Shown here: positions 39,722-46,384 of the stretch, piece by piece
How positions within the stretch are numbered: the first letter of the stretch is position 1
Layout of the letters: the number at the start of each line of letters is the position of its first letter
Source of the DNA: Marchantia polymorpha subsp. ruderalis
Lineage: Eukaryota; Streptophyta; Marchantiopsida; Marchantiales; Marchantiaceae
Length of the DNA: 64,000 nt
Assembly: GCA_037833965.1 (NCBI GenBank)
Contig: AP031354.1
Location: 6,302,001-6,366,000, forward strand
Direction of reading: 5' to 3'
Made by a program: the position numbers and the translations under genes
Notes under the pieces: model-generated
The model's database searches: none
The model's input: only the letters and a program-made list of their open reading frames with translations
Told to the model about the DNA's origin: nothing

Positions 39722-42700
39722 ATGACCTTCGACCGGGCGGCGGAGAGCGTCCCATTCTTGAATTCGCGATTCCAATCTCTTGTGCGCGCTGCGCGCATCC
39801 ATCTGCTGGCTGCGGACCATTCTCGTCGTCGTCGCACAGGAGATTTCTTGTTGATTGAGGGAGAAGTGAGTGCGCGTGATTTGGAATTGAGAGCGATTAG
39901 AGTTTGCCGAGAGAGAAAGAAACGCGGACAGTGCGGAAGTAGAATGAGCGGGCGAGCGAACCCCAGGAACGCAATGACGAGACCGAGCAGATTGCGGATG
40001 GTGCCACTTCGCCTGCCGCAGAACGGGCTGCGCGCTTTCGAGGAGCGCTTAATAGCAAGAAAGCTCGATTTCTTGCTATGGGGATGGAATTACATCTGCG
40101 CGAATATGGTGCGCGAGTGGCTAGAGCCACAGGGACCACCCTCGCGCGGATTGCGTCCGCATGTTGACCGGTGGACAGTCCAAGATTGGGCGCAGGCGTT
40201 GGGAAGATGTGCTGGCATGCCAGGGCATCTCCTTTTCGACAGCGAGAGCATCAAGGTGACCAAGCAAGAAGAGGCGCAATTTGTGGAGCTGTTCAAGACC
40301 GGGAGGTCTACCAAGAATGGGTACAGGACCCGTGATTACAAAGATCGATTTCGCCGGACTTTGTCCGCAGCGCTGATGCAATTACTGCAGCCGCACCGTG
40401 CCTGCTACATCACATTGTGGCAGGTCTCTTTTGTGGAGTGCGTCATCGAGGGAACTCCAATTCACTGGGCGAGCATCCTGCACAGGGTGATGCGACAGCA
40501 CGCGTTTGAGGAGAAGGGGGGAACGCTAAACCATCTTTCTCCTTTCCTCATCAATTTTTATCGACAGCGGAATTGTTTGACAGCGGCAGAGCTTGAACAT
40601 TTTCCGCCATTGTCCATCGACCATCCCGGGAAGTATGTGCGGGAGAACGAGGTCGACACTGACGCAGAGGAGTCACCGACTTCTACCCCATCAAGACGGA
40701 GGGACGAAGGACGACACACTCCTGCAGCGCGAGTGCCGCGGAAGCGGCGATGGAGGGAAGAGTCCGAAGAGGAGCAGCATCAAGAACCCTCTGCTCCCAT
40801 TCGACCGCGGCCGCTGTGCGAGCCATACAGCCGGCCGAAGCAGAAGGCACGCAGACTGGTGTTGCCAGCTGACAGTGCAGACACGGCGACGATTGCGACG
40901 GAGATAGGAAGTGCGTCGCCAGAGAGGCGAGAGGAAGCGCGGACGACCGCAGGAGCGACGGGCCACGCTGCAACCTCGTCGGGAGAGAGGCCGCCTACGG
41001 GCCAAGGGCCTCCGGAGTTACCACGTGCGATGCGGACAGATGTTCCGTTTGCGCACAGGCGAACCTCCGCGGACGGACGAGCCTCCGCGGACCGGCGAAC
41101 ACAAGTGGACGTGGATCTACGCTTACGCGTGGGAAGGAGCAGTCCGCCTGTGCACAGGCGCTCACCTGTGCACAGGTCGCCTGTGAACAGGACACCTCCA
41201 CACGTGCCGCCTGTGCACAGGCAAGAATCACCCCCGTTCCAACGTAGGAAGGGAAAGGAGCCGGCGGAAGAACCGCCTACGAGACACCGGCCCTCAGGGC
41301 CAGACCCTCCGGCGCACCACGCGCCGCAATTCGCGCCTTCGGCGCCAGGGCCTTCGAGCCGAGGAGATACGAGCAGAGAGCGTGCGGAGGCCGCACCATC
41401 GGCGGGAAGTCCGCCGATAGATGCGCCTTCGGCGGTAGGGCCTATAGGCCAAGGAACATCGGGCGTGCGGCCCCCGGCCATGTCGCCTTCGGCGATAGAT
41501 GTCCGCGGCGCTACGCCTGCGGCGGACAAGGCGCCGGCACATGCGCCTGCGCACGGGCCGGGCACAGCCCCCACGGACCGATCAAGGGAGCAGCAGACGG
41601 AGGAGCGGAGTGACTGTCAGCGGGATGAAATCTCGATGCGCGATGCGCAATCCAACCCCGCGCAGCCACCCTCCGCTCAATCACCTCCGGCGACGGACGA
41701 CAGAGGCAGAGAGGATGCGGTAGACCATCAACAAGCGAGAGACGGGGATGCCGCACGGATACATTCGCCTTCCGCCTTAGACATTTTGGCGACAAGCAGC
41801 GAGGCTGCAGCCGTGCCTTCGCAGGCAGCACACGTCGAGGACGTGCAGCCCCACTCGGGGCAGTCGCCGACGCAATCAATGGCGACTGAAATTCTCCACT
41901 CGGATGATGACGACGGAGGCTCCACGGAAGAAATGTCAGGAGCAGAAGACACCGAGGAGGAGGAGGAGGAAATTGTTGGAGCGCCGGCGGCGGCGCTCTC
42001 TGAGCAGGTGATTCCGTTGCTGCGGTACTTGGATCGCAAGGTCGATAAATACGCCGACCCACTCCAGCCGGGATCTTACATCGAGTTAGTGCGCAGGCGG
42101 ACTCGCACTAAAGTCCACACCAGCAAGCTATTAGCTAGAGTGGACCAGGAGTTGAGGGACTTGAAGGAGAAGCATGAGTGCTTGTGGGGACAGTACAAGC
42201 TTAATCAGAAATTCTACAAGCACTCCGAGAAGATGAAGGATGAGAAACTGGGCGAGCTCACCAAGGAGCAGGTGAAGGTCAAGGAGGCACTCAACTCTGA
42301 GCAGGCCCAGAATCGGATTTTGTCAGAGGAGCTCGTGCGACAGACGCGGTTGTTGGAACAATGTCAGCTCGCACGGCAGGCGGATGAAGAATTAATCCGC
42401 AGTTTACAGTCAGAGTGTGGCGAATTGAGAGCGCAACGTGCCGAAGCCGAATCGCAATTAGTGACGATTGAAGAGGATCGCAGGAAGGAGGCGGATCGCA
42501 CGAAGGTGGAGACGGCGAGGCGAGTCGCCCACTGTCTCAAGGGCTACGCCCACTGGGAAGTAAAGGCGCAGGAGAAACTCACACTGCGTGAGTTTGAATT
42601 GCGCGCAGCCGGGTTGTTGTCAGGCGACAGTAGGAGTCGGCGGAAGGTAGCGAAGAAGCTCGAGGCCTTTCTGTCGAAGGCACAGGATACCATGTCCGCC

Positions 42701-42859
42701 CTCGAGGGGGAGGTGTCCGCGGCGTTGCAGCGGTTGGGACTGCGCAGTCGAGCGGAAGAGTGGCAGGGTAGGGAGTTAGTGCGCGGCAGTCGGCCGCGCA
42801 GGAGACGTAGTACAGGTTCCGCGGAGTGTAGTGTAGCGTGGTTCCGTGCAGGCGTGTAG
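39722..42859 (+). CDS. U3-encoded 1045-aa protein, E5 5' LTR copy
   Basis: Intact. Shares the residues SPPATDDRGREDAVDHQQ with the E5 3' LTR copy, confirming the pairing. Differences from that copy include Ser for Ala in ESEEEQHQ, Glu for Lys in ALEGEVSA, and one fewer PVHRSP unit (RSPVNRTPP in place of a repeated version). It starts about 480 bases from the palindrome centre, so a transcript crossing from the left arm would be antisense to the left ORF and sense to this one. Confidence 0.82.
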   Translation: MTFDRAAESVPFLNSRFQSLVRAARIHLLAADHSRRRRTGDFLLIEGEVSARDLELRAIRVCRERKKRGQCGSRMSGRANPRNAMTRPSRLRMVPLRLPQNGLRAFEERLIARKLDFLLWGWNYICANMVREWLEPQGPPSRGLRPHVDRWTVQDWAQALGRCAGMPGHLLFDSESIKVTKQEEAQFVELFKTGRSTKNGYRTRDYKDRFRRTLSAALMQLLQPHRACYITLWQVSFVECVIEGTPIHWASILHRVMRQHAFEEKGGTLNHLSPFLINFYRQRNCLTAAELEHFPPLSIDHPGKYVRENEVDTDAEESPTSTPSRRRDEGRHTPAARVPRKRRWREESEEEQHQEPSAPIRPRPLCEPYSRPKQKARRLVLPADSADTATIATEIGSASPERREEARTTAGATGHAATSSGERPPTGQGPPELPRAMRTDVPFAHRRTSADGRASADRRTQVDVDLRLRVGRSSPPVHRRSPVHRSPVNRTPPHVPPVHRQESPPFQRRKGKEPAEEPPTRHRPSGPDPPAHHAPQFAPSAPGPSSRGDTSRERAEAAPSAGSPPIDAPSAVGPIGQGTSGVRPPAMSPSAIDVRGATPAADKAPAHAPAHGPGTAPTDRSREQQTEERSDCQRDEISMRDAQSNPAQPPSAQSPPATDDRGREDAVDHQQARDGDAARIHSPSALDILATSSEAAAVPSQAAHVEDVQPHSGQSPTQSMATEILHSDDDDGGSTEEMSGAEDTEEEEEEIVGAPAAALSEQVIPLLRYLDRKVDKYADPLQPGSYIELVRRRTRTKVHTSKLLARVDQELRDLKEKHECLWGQYKLNQKFYKHSEKMKDEKLGELTKEQVKVKEALNSEQAQNRILSEELVRQTRLLEQCQLARQADEELIRSLQSECGELRAQRAEAESQLVTIEEDRRKEADRTKVETARRVAHCLKGYAHWEVKAQEKLTLREFELRAAGLLSGDSRSRRKVAKKLEAFLSKAQDTMSALEGEVSAALQRLGLRSRAEEWQGRELVRGSRPRRRRSTGSAECSVAWFRAGV
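41145..41222 (+). repeat. Palindromic 15-bp units inside the E5 5' LTR ORF
   Basis: Copies of CGCCTGTGCACAGGCG and variants (one changed to CCTGTGAACAGG) encode repeated PVHRSP-type residues. Three exact CCTGTGCACAGG cores and one variant are visible, against five exact cores in the 3' LTR copy. Confidence 0.8.
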
Positions 42860-42895
42860 CGTAGTGCAGTGTAGTGTTAAGTAGGACTTAGAAGG

Positions 42896-42924
42896 TATAA
42901 AATAGTTCCAGGCGTTTTGCCTGG
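42896..42924 (+). promoter_or_regulatory. E5 5' LTR TATA box and hairpin (genomic promoter)
   Basis: TATAAAATA at 42,896-42,904, perfect stem-loop CCAGGC-GTTTT-GCCTGG at 42,908-42,924. Transcription probably starts near 42,925, giving a leader of about 620 bases to gag. Confidence 0.65.
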
Positions 42925-43482
42925 GGTTCTTTCCCATCAGAAGTGCAGATCAGGAACCCATTTCCTTTGCGTGTTTGTGTCCTTGAGTTCTGTCACCACG
43001 CACGAGGAGTTACAACTTAGCGTTCCGCATTTTGTAGCTGAAGGCCTTCGGCCGAATGTTCAGAGCTAGTCCATTGGTTAGAGACTTGAGTAGTTCGGAA
43101 CTGCACCTGCGGGTGACTGCCGATGCTAAGAGCCAGTGACTAGTTAGATACTTGAACAGTTTCGCCCCTACACCTTCGAGTGTTCCTTTCTGATTGTACT
43201 CCCTTGGGATTTTTCCCCTGAATGCCAAAGTGAAGTTTTGCTACTTCGTGTAAGCCTTGGTTGTAAATTCAGGTTACGCTGCAGCAGGTGCTTTGAGGGT
43301 AACCCCTGTAGTATTTCTGGGAGTGACAGTTGCCTGAGAATTCAAACTCCTCAATAGTCTGTTAAAACGTGACACTTTGTACCCTGTGTGTTCCTCTGTC
43401 CCTATGGGTTCGACCTTTCTACCACTATATTGCAGTTTTAGCCTTTAGTGGGTTATTACATAAGAAGCCGACAACTTCTTTT

Positions 43483-43500
43483 TGGCGCCGCTGCCGGGGA
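43483..43500 (+). promoter_or_regulatory. E5 primer binding site (tRNA-Asp type)
   Basis: TGGCGCCGCTGCCGGGGA, 22 bases after the LTR end. The intervening 43,461-43,482 can form AAGAAG/CTTCTT with a 7-base loop. Confidence 0.88.
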
Positions 43501-43535
43501 CAGTTGCGTCAACACCGGGGTTTTTACGAGCAGCC

Positions 43536-43577
43536 ATGCTCGGTGAATGTCGACTGGGGCTGGCGGGAGCAACCTAA
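43536..43577 (+). other. E5 upstream ORF overlapping the gag start (13 codons)
   Basis: MLGECRLGLAGAT, from ATG at 43,536 to TAA at 43,575-43,577. It overlaps the gag ATG at 43,547 in another frame. Same arrangement as in E6, E4 and E1. Confidence 0.4.
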
Positions 43578-46378
43578 GTGCTAGAGCTGTCCGCAAGTTC
43601 CGACGAGATTCAGAGAAGGCCGTGGAAGAGACACGGCGTCAAAACAAGAAAACACCAAGAAGAGTACCTAAGCCTAGTTCGGCCGACATCCTTGGGGAAC
43701 CTACCCCCGGCGACTCGGAACCAAACTTGGTGCTTACAGTTCTACTAGATATTCCTTGCACGGACCCGCCTAGTGAAGTAGAACCGACCGCCCGAGGACC
43801 GTCGACAGACACATCGATGGCGGACGGACAAGCCAATGTGCGGCTACCTCAGCCGATTACTAAACATTCCTACCCGAAGTACAAAGGGAGTGGGGATGAC
43901 GACGATGCAGATTCATACATCAAGTTATTCGAGTCGGTGTCTATTGCCAATCGCGAGATCGCAGACGACGACCGACTAAGGATCTTTCCAAGCCTTCTGC
44001 GGAAGAAAGCGAGGAGTTGGTATAATCACGAGAGCATCGATCCGACTGGGTTGACAACATGGGCCCAGCTGAAGGAGAAGTTCCTTCGTCGCTTTCGCGA
44101 GCTCGGCTACGACAGCCGGGTTTTGACGAAGTTACGTAATTTGCAGCGAGAGAAGAAGGAGAGTCTGCGTGACTACACTGAGAGATTTCTGGACCTCCTC
44201 GACAGAATACCGAAAACAGGACCAGGGTCCCCTTTTTCGGTACAACAAGCTGTGGATTGGTACGTGACCGGTTTAACTCGGGAGATGGAGACTTTTTGCC
44301 GACGCAGCAAGTGCGACACTATCGAGGATGTGATTGCATCGGCAGAAGCCTTCGAAACTTCCACTCTTAACCGAAGAGGGAGAGAGAGACGGGAGTCGAA
44401 GGAGCGCAAACCGAAGGGAGGGCGAAGACGGCGTAGAGGTACAACTCCGTCATCGGAGGAATCGTCTTCGGACGAGAACCGTTCTTCATCCGAGGAAGAG
44501 GAAACCTCATCGTCGGAGGAGGAGAAGAAGAGGAAGAAGCATGGGTCAGCGAAGAAAAAGGGCACCCGACGAGTGACTACGGACAGAGCGCCGGGAGATA
44601 TCGCTTCGAAGATGGAGACCCTTGTGAAGGACTTCGCCGATCTCAAGGTTCAAGTGGTAGGCGGGCATGATCGCAGAAAATCACCCGGGAGAGTGCGAGC
44701 GAACTTATGGTGTACTACGTGCGGGGCGGTGGGACATGCAAACACCGAGTGCCTTACCACCCGGCCGTCATATCCAGTCAACGCAGTAGAGTGGGCGCAA
44801 CCGTACTATGGAGAGCACCCTCAGTACTATGGAGAGGCTAGCGAAGAGACAGCCTACGCCGTCCAGTCGGTGCCTACCCCTCGTGCAGTTTCAGCAATGC
44901 AAGTCCCACGATATATTCCGGTGGATCGGGCCACTACGGTACCTGTGAGGCGGAGAGCCCCTCCAGGGACGTTTGACCCACCGCCACCGGGAGCTTGTTA
45001 TAATTGCGGGGAAGTTGGGCACTTCTCACCGCAGTGTCCCCATCCAAAAAGGCGAAACGATTATGCTCCGACATGTAGTAATTGCAAGAAGGTCGGGCAC
45101 ACTGCGCCAGAGTGTGATCAGCCACCAGTCCCTCGGCCAGTGGTACGATTTGTGAACACTCCTGCCAAGGAGGACGTGCAAGTTAACCAGGTCGAAGTAG
45201 GTTCAGACGGGGATGGCGAAGACGAAGAATGGCCGGCTGAAGAGGTTATGTGCGCACGGGTCGAAACTCGTAGCTCCAAGAAATCCAAGGAGCAAGAGCG
45301 TGACACTCGCAAGCACGAACGGAGAACCGCCGACCGGACGGGAAAAGGAAAGGAGAAGACATCCAGCAAGTCCGACTCGCGACCTGCTCGGAAGTCTTCG
45401 GCTACGCGGGAGGCACCAGCAGTGCGCCCCCAGACAGCAGTCGAGGACGAGCCAGTGCGCCTACTGAAACGGGACTATGCTCCGGATATCCGCAACGAGG
45501 TAACCAACCTGTTGAAGGAAGCGATCCGCACGCAAAAGGACCCACCGCGGCCAGACTTGACATCCTCCCTTGGGGCGAAGTTGGCAGCCACCGTGGAACC
45601 TCGCAGAGCGTCGCCGACCCCGGCGACCCAACGCGCCCACTATGACTTGGTTGAAGATCTCGGGAGTCGAAAAGTGAACATCACGTTCAAGCAGCTCTTG
45701 GAAGACAATAAGACGTATCGGAGAATGTTGATGCTTTCGCTACGGCATCCGCGGAAGCCGCGCGCGTCCACATCCTCTCAAGTATATCAAGTGGAGAGCG
45801 AAGACCAAGGGCCACCCGAGATCGATGTGGAGATAGCAGGATGTTGTGTACGCAGAGTGCCAATCGACTCTGGATCAGGAGTCAACATAATGACGGAGGA
45901 CACAGCGAGAGCCTTGGGGTTCAGTCAATACGAACCCTCGAAGCGTGTGTTGAGATTAGCGGATCAGACGCGGAGAATGCCTGCAGGTATGCTGCGCAAT
46001 GTCAAGACAACCATCGGGGGTGCGGACTTTCGGTTGACGTATATCATCCTTCAGCCGATGATGAAGCAGGGCTATGACGTTCTGCTCGGGCGACCATGGC
46101 TATATGGTGCACAAGTCAGATGTGATTGGCGAAGACATCGCCTTAAGTTTCCTCACCCTTCGGAACCGACCAAAACCATTACGGTGCCCTGGAATAGGGT
46201 CAGGCACGAAGGAGAGACCCCATCGACAAGTGCAGGTTATACATCGGGCGAGGACAGTGAGTCGACCGCGCGATCGGATTCCAGTGGCACCGAATCCGAT
46301 TACTTCGTGGGATTCGTTGCCTGCTGTTCGGTGGAAGAAGAAGAAGAGACGGAAGCTATTCAGCCGGAAGACGAATAG
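43547..46378 (+). CDS. E5 Gag-protease (943 aa)
   Basis: Gag core domain about 105-275 (YPKYKGSGDDDDADSY, ARSWYNHES, FRELGYDSRVLTKL, QQAVDWYVTGLTREM). Ser/Glu and Arg/Lys tracts follow at 285-340. Three CCHC knuckles lie at C389/C392/H397/C402, C484/C487/H492/C497 and C510/C513/H518/C523; the first is about 80 residues from the second. Retropepsin-like protease has DSG at 774-776 in VPIDSGSGVNIMT and LLGRPWLYG near 846-854. The acidic C-terminus ends QPEDE at the leaky UAG. Complete and without breaks. Subfamily A gag differs from E6 mainly in the low-complexity linkers. Confidence 0.94.
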   Translation: MSTGAGGSNLSARAVRKFRRDSEKAVEETRRQNKKTPRRVPKPSSADILGEPTPGDSEPNLVLTVLLDIPCTDPPSEVEPTARGPSTDTSMADGQANVRLPQPITKHSYPKYKGSGDDDDADSYIKLFESVSIANREIADDDRLRIFPSLLRKKARSWYNHESIDPTGLTTWAQLKEKFLRRFRELGYDSRVLTKLRNLQREKKESLRDYTERFLDLLDRIPKTGPGSPFSVQQAVDWYVTGLTREMETFCRRSKCDTIEDVIASAEAFETSTLNRRGRERRESKERKPKGGRRRRRGTTPSSEESSSDENRSSSEEEETSSSEEEKKRKKHGSAKKKGTRRVTTDRAPGDIASKMETLVKDFADLKVQVVGGHDRRKSPGRVRANLWCTTCGAVGHANTECLTTRPSYPVNAVEWAQPYYGEHPQYYGEASEETAYAVQSVPTPRAVSAMQVPRYIPVDRATTVPVRRRAPPGTFDPPPPGACYNCGEVGHFSPQCPHPKRRNDYAPTCSNCKKVGHTAPECDQPPVPRPVVRFVNTPAKEDVQVNQVEVGSDGDGEDEEWPAEEVMCARVETRSSKKSKEQERDTRKHERRTADRTGKGKEKTSSKSDSRPARKSSATREAPAVRPQTAVEDEPVRLLKRDYAPDIRNEVTNLLKEAIRTQKDPPRPDLTSSLGAKLAATVEPRRASPTPATQRAHYDLVEDLGSRKVNITFKQLLEDNKTYRRMLMLSLRHPRKPRASTSSQVYQVESEDQGPPEIDVEIAGCCVRRVPIDSGSGVNIMTEDTARALGFSQYEPSKRVLRLADQTRRMPAGMLRNVKTTIGGADFRLTYIILQPMMKQGYDVLLGRPWLYGAQVRCDWRRHRLKFPHPSEPTKTITVPWNRVRHEGETPSTSAGYTSGEDSESTARSDSSGTESDYFVGFVACCSVEEEEETEAIQPEDE

Positions 46379-46384
46379 CAATTA
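46376..46384 (+). promoter_or_regulatory. E5 leaky stop UAG-CAAUUA between gag and pol
   Basis: TAG at 46,376-46,378 followed by CAATTA, identical to the tobacco mosaic virus readthrough context. Pol is in the same frame with no AUG near its start; the first candidate start codon is a GTG at 46,388. Confidence 0.78.

Larger units (their letters stand above)
34966..43460. repeat. Giant palindrome: E4 and E5 LTRs head to head
   Basis: Left arm 34,966-39,220 (minus LTR) and right arm 39,241-43,460 (plus LTR) are inverted copies around a 20-nt spacer (39,221-39,240). Position x pairs with about 78,461 - x. The arms differ by substitutions, an 11-bp tandem duplication near 39,307-39,330 on the right, and a 407-bp deletion in the right R-U5. 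The inner U3 leaders of both LTRs and the E4 pol end are absent, so the structure looks like a deletion between two inverted LTRs. Confidence 0.9.
39221..43460 (+). mobile_element. E5: 5' LTR, truncated at the palindrome and internally deleted
   Basis: Plus-oriented LTR contiguous with E5 gag-pol, ending GTGGGTTATTACA at 43,460. Its first approximately 760 bases of U3 are missing. R-U5 is 407 bp shorter than in E5's 3' LTR: it passes from the first direct repeat (CTGTAGTATTTCTGGGA) straight into the sequence after the second repeat, losing the (GT)n tract. Both changes must postdate insertion, because new insertions have equal LTRs. The TATA box is retained. Confidence 0.88.
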
